Source: CAIWHR01 sp963813415 (GTDB taxonomy: Bacteria; Pseudomonadota; Gammaproteobacteria; Burkholderiales; Casimicrobiaceae). From it: DNA of 64,000 nt. The translations under genes and the position numbers were made by a program. The DNA lies in contig CAWEYW010000009.1 in the NCBI GenBank assembly GCA_963813415.1, positions 372,001 through 436,000 on the forward strand, written 5' to 3'. Below are positions 9,822 through 18,756 of this stretch, one piece after another (within the stretch, counting starts at the first letter, position 1; every line of letters starts with the position of its first letter). A model generated the notes under the pieces. That model was not told where the DNA came from. It searched no databases and saw nothing but the letters and a program-made list of their open reading frames with translations.

Positions 9822-10901
9822 ATGAGCCCATCCGCGCTCCCGCTCGACGACGCCCGCATCGCCGGGAGCCGCGAGCTCGTGCCACCCGCCGACATTCTCG
9901 GGGCATTGCCGGTCCCGCAAGCCACTGCCGAGCAGATTCTCGCCGCCCGGCGCACGCTGCATTCCATCCTGCATGGCGACGACGATCGCCTGATCGTGGT
10001 CGTCGGACCGTGCTCGATCCACGACCGCGATGCCGCGCTGGAATATGCAAGGCGGCTCGCCGGCGTGCGCGCGCATCTCGCCGCCGAGCTCATGATCGTG
10101 ATGCGCGTCTACTTCGAGAAGCCCCGCACGATCGTCGGCTGGAAGGGGCTGATCAACGATCCGTACCTGGACCGGACCTTCGCCATCAACGACGGGCTGC
10201 GCCTCGCGCGGGAGATCCTGCTCGCCATCAATGTCATGGGGGTGCCGGCGGGCACCGAGTATCTCGACATGATCACGCCGCAGTACATGAGCGATCTCGT
10301 GAGCTGGGGTGCCATCGGCGCGCGCACCACCGAAAGCCAGGTGCACCGGCAGCTCGCGTCGGGGCTGTCATGCCCGGTGGGATTCAAGAACGGCACCGAC
10401 GGCGACGTGAAGATCGCCATCGATGCCGTGCGCGCTGCGGCTGCGCCGCATCACTTCCTCGGCGCGACCAAGGCCGGACATTCGGCGATCCTGGAGACGA
10501 CCGGCAACGATGATTGCCACGTGATCCTGCGCGGCGGCGAGCACCCGAACTACGACGCGGCGAGCGTGGAAGCGGTGTGCCGCGCGCTGGCCGCGGCCGG
10601 TCTCGCGCCGCGGGTGATGATCGACTGCTCGCATGCCAATGCGGGCAAGCAGCACCTGCGGCAGATCGAGGTCGCGCGCGATGTCGCGTCACAGGTCGCT
10701 GCGGGCGACGCGCGCATCGTTGGCGTGATGCTGGAAAGTCATCTCGAGGCAGGGCGCCAGGACCTCGTGCCGGGCAAGCCGCTTGGCTACGGCATCAGCA
10801 TCACCGATGCCTGCATCGGCTGGGACGACACCGTGCGCATCCTGCAGGTGCTGGCGGACAGCGTGGTGCAGAGGCGCGCCAGGAAAACCCCGCAGCGCTG
10901 A
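9822..10901 (+). CDS. aroG: 3-deoxy-7-phosphoheptulonate (DAHP) synthase, class I
   Basis: Condenses phosphoenolpyruvate and erythrose 4-phosphate in the first step of the shikimate pathway. The roughly 359-residue protein is of the AroF/G/H type, with VVGPCSIHD near the N terminus, MRVYFEKPRT, GARTTESQ, the KNGTDG loop and the late DCSHANAGK and ESHLEAGRQ segments that carry metal and substrate ligands. The ATG at 9822 is favoured over the GTG one codon earlier. Which amino acid feeds back on it cannot be read from the sequence. Confidence 0.95.
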   Translation: MSPSALPLDDARIAGSRELVPPADILGALPVPQATAEQILAARRTLHSILHGDDDRLIVVVGPCSIHDRDAALEYARRLAGVRAHLAAELMIVMRVYFEKPRTIVGWKGLINDPYLDRTFAINDGLRLAREILLAINVMGVPAGTEYLDMITPQYMSDLVSWGAIGARTTESQVHRQLASGLSCPVGFKNGTDGDVKIAIDAVRAAAAPHHFLGATKAGHSAILETTGNDDCHVILRGGEHPNYDAASVEAVCRALAAAGLAPRVMIDCSHANAGKQHLRQIEVARDVASQVAAGDARIVGVMLESHLEAGRQDLVPGKPLGYGISITDACIGWDDTVRILQVLADSVVQRRARKTPQR

Positions 10902-10928
10902 GAGCGCGTCCCGGCTTCCGCGTCGGCA

Positions 10929-11744
10929 TCATCCGACGGTGACGATGAGCGCCGGATCGAACACCCGGTTCTCGTTCGTGCCGCCCTGCGCATAGCCGCG
11001 TGGATTGCATACGACCCGGGTTCCGTTCACGACATAGTCGAAGCTGTCATGGGTGTGACCATGCACCCACAGCGCTGCGCGGCCGTCGAGGAGATGCTCG
11101 GCCCGCGACACGAAGCAGATGTTGATGAGCGAATCCGCGAACCGCGCATGAATGCTTCGCGGCGATGGCGCGTGGTGCGTGACGACGATCGTCGGACCCG
11201 GATGCGGCGTAGCGAGGCGGCTCGCGAGCCATTGCGCGCTGTCATGCCAGATCGCGGCCGCGTCTTCGGGCGTGAACAGGCGCTCGGCGTCCGGGCCGGC
11301 GCGAATCACCTGGAAGTCGCGCATGTAGCTTTTTGCGGCCGTGATCGCGGCGTCCCGGGTGCTCGCGTCGTCGAACAGCATGAAGTCCGTCCACAGCGTG
11401 GTGCCGAGGAATCGCACGCCTTGGATCACGACCTCGTCCTGCTCCAGGAACCGGATGTCCGTGCCGCGGCAAAGTTCCCTCAGCTCGCGTGTGGCCGCGG
11501 CGATGCTGCTGTCGTAGAACTCGTGATTGCCGGCCACGTACACCACGGGCTTGCCGAGGCGCGCAGCCCAGGCGATGGCTTCGCGCGGTCGCGCGATGTC
11601 GCCGGCGAGGATGACAACGTCGACAGGCGTCGGTGGCACGGCAAAATCGCCGCGGCCGAGATGCAGGTCGGAGTAGATGCCGAGCTTCAGAAGATCAGCT
11701 TTCCGAGGAATGCGCCGAATGCCAGGAGCGATCGAGCGTAGCAC
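10929..11744 (-). CDS. Calcineurin-like metallophosphoesterase
   Basis: Recognised by the metallophosphoesterase motifs in order: GIYSDLHLGRGD, VILAGDIARP, VYVAGNHEFYD, VVTHHAPSP and WVHGHTHDSFDY. These supply the Asp/His/Asn ligands of a two-metal centre. The physiological substrate is unknown. The family N terminus is normally 'MKLGIYSDLHL'; here no ATG lies at that point, so translation may begin at the GTG at 11744 or at a CTG at 11690, and the start is uncertain. The gene is convergent with aroG, whose stop is 27 nt away. Confidence 0.82.
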   Translation of the reverse strand: MLRSIAPGIRRIPRKADLLKLGIYSDLHLGRGDFAVPPTPVDVVILAGDIARPREAIAWAARLGKPVVYVAGNHEFYDSSIAAATRELRELCRGTDIRFLEQDEVVIQGVRFLGTTLWTDFMLFDDASTRDAAITAAKSYMRDFQVIRAGPDAERLFTPEDAAAIWHDSAQWLASRLATPHPGPTIVVTHHAPSPRSIHARFADSLINICFVSRAEHLLDGRAALWVHGHTHDSFDYVVNGTRVVCNPRGYAQGGTNENRVFDPALIVTVG

Positions 11745-12242
11745 GGGCGATGGGAACGCTCGTTCGGCGGCGCCTGTATCGGGGTGCTGTCCGCGAGGCC
11801 GCGCCACGCGCTGCGGTTCCACGGCCACGACATCCGCGCCTTCGTCACTGGATGAATGCAGGCGATCTGGCCGGCAGCCAACGATCGCACCATCGCCGCG
11901 GATTCATCGCGCGCGGAAGCGACCGAGCGCCTGCGGATCGCGCACCTTTGACGCTCCGCCGCGACACTCCGTCGCGCGGCGGAGCGCCGCGGCCCTCCGG
12001 CAAGTGATCCGGAGCGGTCATCGCCGCTCCCGACAAATACGTGGCCAGCGTTCCCTCCGCATCGCGTTCCTTATCGCAAATCAAGGTAGCGGCCAGGGCG
12101 GCACGCGCATCTTTCACGCTTGGCGCGAATGTATACCGCATCCCGTATGCGCCGTGCTTGCCGAGGATGCCGCGGCAGCGCTTCCGACCACCGCACCGGA
12201 CGCGCCTCGTCTGCAGTCCCGCGGTCGAACGAGGGAGGGTAC
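11745..12242. other. Intergenic region ahead of the catabolic cluster
   Basis: About 500 bases between the divergent phosphoesterase and GntR-type genes. It holds a strong 12-bp stem-loop (listed separately) and a purine-rich AGGGAGGG ribosome site at 12232-12239 that fixes the TTG start of the regulator. The promoter and GntR operator of the 18-kb catabolic block should be here, but I could not pick a convincing site. Confidence 0.4.
11952..11986. repeat. Perfect 12-bp inverted repeat (stem-loop)
   Basis: Positions 11952-11963 (CGCTCCGCCGCG) and 11975-11986 are exact reverse complements separated by an 11-nt loop. It lies in the long spacer before the GntR gene. No T-run follows on either strand. 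It could be a transcription-termination hairpin or an extended operator; a leader structure is less likely at about 260 nt from the start. Confidence 0.5.
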
Positions 12243-12917
12243 TTGCTGAAGGCCATTCGACCCGTCGACCGTCCGGTGGCGCTTGGGGATCTCGTCTACC
12301 AGTCGCTCCGCGAGCTGCTGCAAAAAGGTCAGGTGCGCCCCGGCGAGCCGCTGCAGGAAGCGGCCGTTGCCGCGCAGCTGCAGGTGTCGCGCACGCCGGT
12401 CCGCGAGGCGCTCGCCCGCCTCGCCAGCGAAGGCCTCGTCACCGCGGAAGGACGCGGGTTCGTGGTGCCGCTGCTCAACGAGCAGGACATCGAGGACATC
12501 TACGAAGTGCGCGGTCTGCTCGAGCCCGCGGCCCTGCGCGACGTGGCAACCCACAAACCCACACCAGTTCTGCTGGCGCCGTTGCGCGCTGCATTGCAGG
12601 CGAGCGTCGTTGCGCACGAGGCGGGCGATGCCGCTCGCTTCATGGAGGCCAACACGGCATTCCGCTCGGCCTGGATCGATCTCGTGCCGAATGCGCGACT
12701 CGTGCGCGCCATCGAGCTGCACGCCGACCACGTTCGCTACCTGCGTGTGATCACGCTCGATGACCCGGCAGTGCGGGAGGTCGTGCTGCAGGGCTTGCGC
12801 AGAATCGCCCAAGCGCTCGTCGCGCACGATGCGCGGGGCGTCGCCGCCGCGATGCTAGAGCATCTCGCACAGGCCAAGAGATCGCTGCGGCACGCGGTCG
12901 GGCTCACGCCGTCATGA
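12243..12917 (+). CDS. GntR-family (FadR/FCD subfamily) transcriptional regulator
   Basis: An N-terminal winged helix-turn-helix (VSRTPVREALARLASEGLV) is followed by an all-helical FCD ligand-binding domain, about 224 residues in total. Regulators of this type usually repress adjacent catabolic genes until an acidic or CoA-ester ligand binds. A TTG at 12243 is taken as the start because AGGGAGGG lies just upstream and the family N terminus fits. The stop overlaps the next gene as ATGA, so the regulator is probably the first cistron of the catabolic operon and may regulate itself. Confidence 0.85.
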   Translation: MLKAIRPVDRPVALGDLVYQSLRELLQKGQVRPGEPLQEAAVAAQLQVSRTPVREALARLASEGLVTAEGRGFVVPLLNEQDIEDIYEVRGLLEPAALRDVATHKPTPVLLAPLRAALQASVVAHEAGDAARFMEANTAFRSAWIDLVPNARLVRAIELHADHVRYLRVITLDDPAVREVVLQGLRRIAQALVAHDARGVAAAMLEHLAQAKRSLRHAVGLTPS

Positions 12918-13381
12918 CTACCACCACGGCGCCCGCCGACGCACTGCGCGACATCGTCGGCAAGACCTACGCTCCCTTCACCGTGGCGGTCGAGAAGCGC
13001 TGGATCCGCTCCTTCGTTGCCGCGACCGGAGACGACGACCCGGTATATCGCGACGATGCCGCGGCAAGGGCGGCCGGACTGCCGTCCATTCCGGCGCCGC
13101 CAACCTTCGCATTCACGCTGGCGATGGAGTGCGCGCAACCCTTCCTCGTGCTGGAGGATCTGGGGATCGACAAGACGCGCACCGTGCACGGCGAGCAGTC
13201 TTTCGTTTATCACCGGCCGATCTTCGCCGGTGATGTCGTCAGCGGAACGCAAAAGGTCGTCGGCATCCATCACAAGAAAGGGGGCGCCCTTACTTTCGTC
13301 GTGACCGAGACGACGCTTTCCAATCAGCACCAGCAGCCGGTCTGTGCGCTTGGAACGACCATCGTGGTGCGCAATGGATGA
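12914..13381 (+). CDS. MaoC-like dehydratase, N-terminal (FAS1-type) domain protein
   Basis: A 155-residue single hotdog-fold protein resembling the MaoC_dehydrat_N domain. That domain lacks the catalytic Asp/His pair and pairs with an active MaoC domain to form a two-chain enoyl-CoA hydratase. Features include YAPFTVAVEKRWIRSFVAATGD and the FVYHRPIFAGD strand. It overlaps the regulator by 4 nt and the following MaoC gene by 8 nt, which supports a heterodimeric hydratase with that partner. Confidence 0.82.
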   Translation: MTTTTAPADALRDIVGKTYAPFTVAVEKRWIRSFVAATGDDDPVYRDDAAARAAGLPSIPAPPTFAFTLAMECAQPFLVLEDLGIDKTRTVHGEQSFVYHRPIFAGDVVSGTQKVVGIHHKKGGALTFVVTETTLSNQHQQPVCALGTTIVVRNG

Positions 13382-13847
13382 GACCGGGATGGCCGCCGGG
13401 CTGCAATCCGATGCGCAACGGGCGTGGTGCGGCGCCGTCGCGATAGGTGACGAAATCCCATCGTTCACGGCGCCGCCGATCACGCGGCTGCAGCTGGCGC
13501 TCTTCGCCGGTGCCGCGGCCGACCACAATCCCATCCACGTCGACGACGACGCCGCGCGCGCGGGCGGCCTGCCGGGCGTGATCGCCCACGGCATGCTCAC
13601 CATGGCATTGCTTGGCCGTCTGGTGACGCGCTGGGCGCCACAGGACCGGCTGCGCTCGTTCAGCGCGCGGTTCGTCGCGATGGCGTTCCCCGGCGACGTG
13701 ATCACGTGCACCGGCAAGGTCGTCGGGCGCACCCTCGTCGATGGCGAGGAGCGCGCGGAACTCGATCTCGCCGCGCATAACCAGAATGGCGCGAGCGTGC
13801 TGGTCGGCAAGGCAAGCGTGGCCATTCCGGGGAACCGATCCCGATGA
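13374..13847 (+). CDS. MaoC-family (R)-specific enoyl-CoA hydratase-like subunit
   Basis: A hotdog-fold protein of 157 residues carrying the hydratase-2 motif AAADHNPIHVDDDAA, with Asp and His in the catalytic positions, and the following GVIAHGMLTMALLGR segment. It probably hydrates an enoyl-CoA to a 3-hydroxyacyl-CoA together with the N-terminal-domain partner encoded just upstream. The ATG at 13374 sits inside the end of that gene, a strongly coupled arrangement. The substrate is unknown. Confidence 0.85.
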   Translation: MDETGMAAGLQSDAQRAWCGAVAIGDEIPSFTAPPITRLQLALFAGAAADHNPIHVDDDAARAGGLPGVIAHGMLTMALLGRLVTRWAPQDRLRSFSARFVAMAFPGDVITCTGKVVGRTLVDGEERAELDLAAHNQNGASVLVGKASVAIPGNRSR

Positions 13848-15073
13848 ACGCGACCGCCGGGGACGGCATGTATGCGGGCGTCGAGATTCCCTACGGCGCC
13901 TACTGGAGCACGCCCTTCGCACGCTGGCAGGGAAGCTTCGCGCATCTGCACTCGATCGAATTCGCCGCCCACGTCGCAAGGGCCGAGCTTGCACATCGCA
14001 AGATCGATCCGGAGGTGTTCGACCATGGCGTGCTCGGGATCACGGTGCCGCAGAAGCACGCGTTCTACGGCTTGCCCTGGGTCATGGGCATGACCGGCGC
14101 CGGGCACGCTGCGGGCCCCACGATCATGCAGGCGTGCGCGACAGGGGTGCGCAGCCTGCTCGTCGCCGTTCAGGACATTGCGTGTGGCATCGCGAGCACA
14201 ACACTCGTGGTCACCTGCGATCGCACGTCCAACGGCCCGCATGTCTACTACCCGAACCCGCGCGGACCGGGCGGCACCGGCGCCCACGAAGACTGGGTGC
14301 TCGAGAACTTCAACTGCGATCCGCTCGGCCAGCACGCGATGATTCGCACCGGCGAGAATGTCGCGGGCCACCACGGCATCTCGACGCTGGCGCAGCATGA
14401 GCTCGTGCTGCAGCGAGAAGCACAGTACGCCCGCGCGCTGGCCGACGATGCCGCGTTCCTGAAGCGTTTCATGCGCCTGCCGTTCGACGTTCCGAGCGCG
14501 GATTTCGGCAAGCGCATCGGCACACTCGAGGGAGACGAGGGCACTCAGCACTCCACCGCCGAAGGGCTCGGCCGCCTCAAGCCGGTGCTGGCCGGGGGCA
14601 CGGTGACCTACGGGGCGCAGACGCATCCCGCGGACGGCAATGCCGCGATCGTGGTGACGACTCGCGCCCGTGCCCGCGAGCTCTCGACCGATCCGCGCTG
14701 CGCCATCCGCCTCCTCGGCTTCGGGCAGGCCCGCGCACCGCTGGCGTTCATGCCGGAGGCGACGGCACCGGCTGCGCAACGCGCGCTCGCGGCGGCGGGC
14801 CTGCGCATGAGCGACATGGACGCCGTCAAGACGCACAACCCGTTCGCCGTCAACGACATCGTCTTCGCCAAGGCGACGGGCGTCGATCTGGCGCGCATGA
14901 ACAACTTCGGCTCGTCGCTGGTGTGGGGCCATCCACAGGCGCCGATGGGCACGCGCTCGATCATCGAGCTGATCGAGGAGCTCGTTCTGCGGGGTGGCGG
15001 GCGGGGGGTGTTCGCAGGCTGCGCCGCGGGCGATACCGCCATGGCGGTGGTGCTGCAGGTCGGCGATGGTTGA
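13844..15073 (+). CDS. Thiolase-family acetyl-CoA acyltransferase-like protein
   Basis: A 409-residue thiolase-fold protein. The nucleophilic cysteine lies in MQACATG (Cys98), the NEAF-type segment appears as HNPFAVND, and the C-terminal catalytic region reads GSSLVWGHPQAPMGTR followed by FAGCAAGDT. It would cleave a 3-oxoacyl-CoA with CoA in a beta-oxidation-like pathway, although SCP2-type thiolases can also act in condensation. It starts with ATGA overlap onto the MaoC gene and overlaps the upstream region of the ligase gene. Confidence 0.85.
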   Translation: MNATAGDGMYAGVEIPYGAYWSTPFARWQGSFAHLHSIEFAAHVARAELAHRKIDPEVFDHGVLGITVPQKHAFYGLPWVMGMTGAGHAAGPTIMQACATGVRSLLVAVQDIACGIASTTLVVTCDRTSNGPHVYYPNPRGPGGTGAHEDWVLENFNCDPLGQHAMIRTGENVAGHHGISTLAQHELVLQREAQYARALADDAAFLKRFMRLPFDVPSADFGKRIGTLEGDEGTQHSTAEGLGRLKPVLAGGTVTYGAQTHPADGNAAIVVTTRARARELSTDPRCAIRLLGFGQARAPLAFMPEATAPAAQRALAAAGLRMSDMDAVKTHNPFAVNDIVFAKATGVDLARMNNFGSSLVWGHPQAPMGTRSIIELIEELVLRGGGRGVFAGCAAGDTAMAVVLQVGDG

Positions 15074-15083
15074 GGAGGCCGCG

Positions 15084-16607
15084 ATGGACCTTGCGGACTG
15101 GATCGAGCGCCAGGCGGATTTCACGCCGGACAAGGCGGCGCTGCGCTTCGAAGGCGACGTGTGGACCTACCACGATCTCGCCCTGGCGATTGCGCGTACC
15201 GCGGGCGCTCTGCGCGAGCTCGGCGTCCATGCGGGCGACACGGTGGCGTACCTTGGCCTCAACAACCCGCACGAACTCGCGCTGCTCTTCGCCTGCGCCC
15301 GGCTGGGTGCGATCTTCGCACCGCTCAACTGGCGTCTTGCACCCGCCGAGCACCGGCAGGTGCTCAACGACTGCCATCCGGCGGTGCTCGTCGTCGAGGC
15401 GCCCTTCGCCGAAAGCATCGCCCCGCTGTGCGTCGACGCCCCCGCACCGCGCCTTGTCGTCCTGGGGACGGTGCCACGGTGCCGAAGCAGCGGGGAGGCA
15501 CTGCTGGAGAGCGCCGCGCCACTGCCGCCGGATGTGCGTGGCGGGAGCCCGGACGCGCCGGTGCTCCTCTGCTACACCTCGGGCTCCACGGGCAAGCCCA
15601 AAGGCGCACTGCTCACCCAGGCTGCGCTGTTCTGGAACGCCGTCAACAGCACGCACATGCACGACCTGACCCGTGCCGACCGCATCCTCACGACGCTGCC
15701 GCTGTTCCATGTCGGTGGACTCAACATTCTCACCTTGCCCGCGCTGCACGCCGGCGCCACGGTGGTGCTCCATCCGAAGTTCGACGCCGGCGCGGCGCTG
15801 GCCGCCATCCAGGGCGAGGGCATCACCCTCACCGTGCTCGTGCCAGCACAGCTCGACATGATGATGGCGAGCGAGCGTTGGCCGGAGGCGCGGCTGTCGA
15901 GCCTGCGTTGCATTTCCACGGGGTCGACGATCGTGCCGCCAAGATTGTTCGCGGCGCTGCACGCGCGGGGCGTGCCGCTGATCCAGGTCTATGGATCGAC
16001 GGAGACGAGTCCCATCGCGACCTACGTGATCGCCGCCGATGCGGCCCACAAGCCGGGCTCCGCCGGCAAGGCGGGGCTCCATTGCTCGGTACGCGTCGTG
16101 GATGCGGACGCGGCCGTGGTGCCCCCCGGCGTGGCGGGCGAGATCGTGGTGCAGGGCCCCAATGTCATGGCGGGCTATCTCAATGCACCGTCGGCGACCG
16201 CCGATGCGCTGCGCGACGGCTGGTTCCACACCGGCGATATCGGTCACTTCGACGAGGAGGGCTATCTCTGGGTCGATGGACGTCGCTCGGACATGATCAT
16301 TTCCGGTGGCGAGAACATCTATCCGGCCGAGATCGAGAATGCGCTGATCGAAGCGGGCATCGTCGAAGAGGTCGCCGTCATCGGCAAACCCGACGACAAG
16401 TGGGGCGAAATGGTTGTCGCAGTCGTCGTACCCAAGACCGGCCAGGTCCTTCGCGATGCCGACGTGCTGGGGGCGTTGCAAGGACGCATCGCGCGGTACA
16501 AGCAGCCCCGCGAGATCGTCTTCCTCGACGCGCTGCCGAAGAGCGCGCTGGGCAAGGTCCGGCGCGACGAGCTGCGGCGTCTGGTTCGTGAAAGGGCCGT
16601 GGCGTAG
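15084..16607 (+). CDS. AMP-forming acyl-CoA synthetase
   Basis: ANL-superfamily ligase of about 507 residues that activates a carboxylic acid to its CoA thioester with ATP. Motifs in order are the P-loop-like YTSGSTGKPKGAL, YGSTETSP, WFHTGDIGHFDEEGYLWVDGR and the C-terminal lysine motif PKSALGKVRRDEL. An ATG at 15066 is in frame, but the GAGGAGG at 15072-15078 sits just ahead of the ATG at 15084, which is chosen. The chemistry of the acid cannot be read; it is presumably the entry substrate or an intermediate of the surrounding block. Confidence 0.9.
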   Translation: MDLADWIERQADFTPDKAALRFEGDVWTYHDLALAIARTAGALRELGVHAGDTVAYLGLNNPHELALLFACARLGAIFAPLNWRLAPAEHRQVLNDCHPAVLVVEAPFAESIAPLCVDAPAPRLVVLGTVPRCRSSGEALLESAAPLPPDVRGGSPDAPVLLCYTSGSTGKPKGALLTQAALFWNAVNSTHMHDLTRADRILTTLPLFHVGGLNILTLPALHAGATVVLHPKFDAGAALAAIQGEGITLTVLVPAQLDMMMASERWPEARLSSLRCISTGSTIVPPRLFAALHARGVPLIQVYGSTETSPIATYVIAADAAHKPGSAGKAGLHCSVRVVDADAAVVPPGVAGEIVVQGPNVMAGYLNAPSATADALRDGWFHTGDIGHFDEEGYLWVDGRRSDMIISGGENIYPAEIENALIEAGIVEEVAVIGKPDDKWGEMVVAVVVPKTGQVLRDADVLGALQGRIARYKQPREIVFLDALPKSALGKVRRDELRRLVRERAVA

Positions 16608-16622
16608 GCCACCGGACCGGTC

Positions 16623-18740
16623 ATGACGCTCAAGATCGGCATCGACGTCGGCGGCACGTTCACGGATTTCGTGGTCGCGGGGGAGGGCGCGCAGCCGATC
16701 ATCTTCAAGGTGCTGTCGACGCCGGAGGATCCCTCGATCGCCGTCATCGAGGGTCTGCGCGGGATCGCTGCGGCTCAAACGCCGCCGCTGCCCCTCGAGC
16801 AGTTCGTCGCCAGCATCGGCACGCTCGTGCACGGCACCACGGTGACAACCAATGCCACGCTGACCGGTACCGGTGCGAAATCGGCGCTGCTCACCACGCG
16901 CGGCGTGCGCGACGCGCTCGAGATGCGCCGCGGCATCCGCGAGGAGCAGTACAACAACCGGTTCACGAACGTGGTGCCGCTCGTCCCGCGATATCTGCGC
17001 ATCGGCGTCGGCGGTCGTCTCGATCGCCATGGCCGCGAGCTCGAGCCGCTGGCCGAGGATGAAGTGCGCCAGGCGATCCGGCTGTTTCGCGCCGAGGGCG
17101 TGGAAGCGGTTTCGGTCTGCTTCATGAATGCCTACGCCAATCCCGCCCACGAGCGCGCTGCCGCGGCGCTGGTGCGCGCCCTCATGCCGGAAGCGTATCT
17201 GACGGTCTCGACCGACCTCCTGCCGTCGATCCGGTTCTACGAGCGGGTCAGTACCACGGCGCTCAACTCGTACGTGGGTCCGAAGCTCAACCGCTATCTC
17301 GCGCAGCTCGTCACCCGTCTGGACGGCATCGGCTTTCGCGGCGTGCTGCTCATCATGCAAAGCAACGGCGGCGTGATGGGCCCGGAAGTGGCGCGCCGCA
17401 AGGCAGCGCTGACGCTCCTTTCCGGTCCGGCCGGCGGGCCGGGTGCCGGACTCTTCCATGCGCGCGCGCACGGCGCGAACCGCTGCATCACCGTCGACAT
17501 GGGTGGCACGAGCTTCGAGGCATCGCTTGCCGTCGACGGGCCGACGGTGGTCAACGAGGGCGAGATCGCGCGTCACCGGATCGCGCTGCCGATGCTGGGC
17601 ATCCATACGATCGGCGCGGGCGGCGGCTCCATTGGCTGGATCGACGAAGGGGGCCTCTTGCGCATGGGCCCGCACAGCGCCGGCGCCGTTCCGGGGCCCG
17701 CGTGCTATGGCACCGGAGGCACGCTGCCGACCACGACCGATGCCAACGTGGTGCTGGGCTACCTCGACCCGACCTTCTTCGCGGGTGGCAGGATCAGGCT
17801 CGATGTCGCGGCCGCGCGGGCGGCGATCGACGAGCACATCGCCCGTCCCCTGGGCCTTTCCATCGAGGCTGCAGCCGCGGGCATGTATCGCGTCGCATGC
17901 AACAACATGGCCCAGGGCGTGCGCGAGGTCAGCATCAAGCGCGGGTTCGATCCGCGTGAATTCCCGATGATCGTAGCGGGCGGCGCGGGGCCGATCCACT
18001 CCTGCCTCATCTGCTCGGAACTCGCGATCCCGCTGCAGATCGTCCCGCGCGAAGCATCGGTGCTGTGTGCGATGGGCATGCTGCTCTCGGATTTGAAGCA
18101 CGATTTCGTGCGCACGTTCGTGACGCAACTTGCGCACGTCGATTGGCCCCGCCTCGACGCCCTCGTGCACGAGATGATCACCGAGGGGGACGAGGCGCTT
18201 GCCGGCGAGCAGGTGCCACCGGCGGTCCGGCAGCATCACGTCAGGCTCGATTGCCGGTACGTGAAGCAGTTCCACGAGGTGTCGTTCGAGGTGCCCGCGA
18301 CGGCACTGACCGCGCGGGACGGTGCCGCCATCGGTGCGGCGTTCCACGCCGAGCATGCCCGCCTGTACGGCTATTCGTTGCAGGTGGAAGGCGCGGCGGT
18401 GGAGATCATCAACGTGCGCGTCCAGTCGGTCGGCCGGACGGAGCCGCCTGCTTACCACGACGAGGCCTTCGCGGGCGAGGACGCGTCGATCGCGCGCAAG
18501 GGCAGCCGCAGCGCCTACGTGCCGGAGGACGACGCGTTCCGGCGCGTGCCGGTGTACGACGGACATCGCATGCGCCATGGTCACCGTGTCACGGGCCCCG
18601 TGATCATCGAGCAGGAGACGACAGCGATCGTCGTGACCGCCGCCTATGACTGCGTCGTCGATCGGCTGGGCTCGTTCGCATTGCGCGCCAGAGGCGGCAC
18701 GGAGCCCGCTCGCGCGCGTGAAGCGGAGACCGTCGCATGA
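16623..18740 (+). CDS. hyuA: Hydantoinase/oxoprolinase/carboxylase family A subunit
   Basis: A 705-residue HyuA-type protein with an actin-like ATPase fold: IGIDVGGTFTDFV at the N terminus, GTTVTTNATL, and the second ATPase segment CITVDMGGTSFEAS. Family members with HyuB either hydrolyse cyclic amides using ATP (hydantoinase, 5-oxoprolinase, caprolactamase) or carboxylate ketones (acetone and acetophenone carboxylases). Sequence alone does not separate these here. It is followed by hyuB after 16 nt. Confidence 0.88.
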   Translation: MTLKIGIDVGGTFTDFVVAGEGAQPIIFKVLSTPEDPSIAVIEGLRGIAAAQTPPLPLEQFVASIGTLVHGTTVTTNATLTGTGAKSALLTTRGVRDALEMRRGIREEQYNNRFTNVVPLVPRYLRIGVGGRLDRHGRELEPLAEDEVRQAIRLFRAEGVEAVSVCFMNAYANPAHERAAAALVRALMPEAYLTVSTDLLPSIRFYERVSTTALNSYVGPKLNRYLAQLVTRLDGIGFRGVLLIMQSNGGVMGPEVARRKAALTLLSGPAGGPGAGLFHARAHGANRCITVDMGGTSFEASLAVDGPTVVNEGEIARHRIALPMLGIHTIGAGGGSIGWIDEGGLLRMGPHSAGAVPGPACYGTGGTLPTTTDANVVLGYLDPTFFAGGRIRLDVAAARAAIDEHIARPLGLSIEAAAAGMYRVACNNMAQGVREVSIKRGFDPREFPMIVAGGAGPIHSCLICSELAIPLQIVPREASVLCAMGMLLSDLKHDFVRTFVTQLAHVDWPRLDALVHEMITEGDEALAGEQVPPAVRQHHVRLDCRYVKQFHEVSFEVPATALTARDGAAIGAAFHAEHARLYGYSLQVEGAAVEIINVRVQSVGRTEPPAYHDEAFAGEDASIARKGSRSAYVPEDDAFRRVPVYDGHRMRHGHRVTGPVIIEQETTAIVVTAAYDCVVDRLGSFALRARGGTEPARAREAETVA

Positions 18741-18756
18741 ACCGGAGCATTCCATC

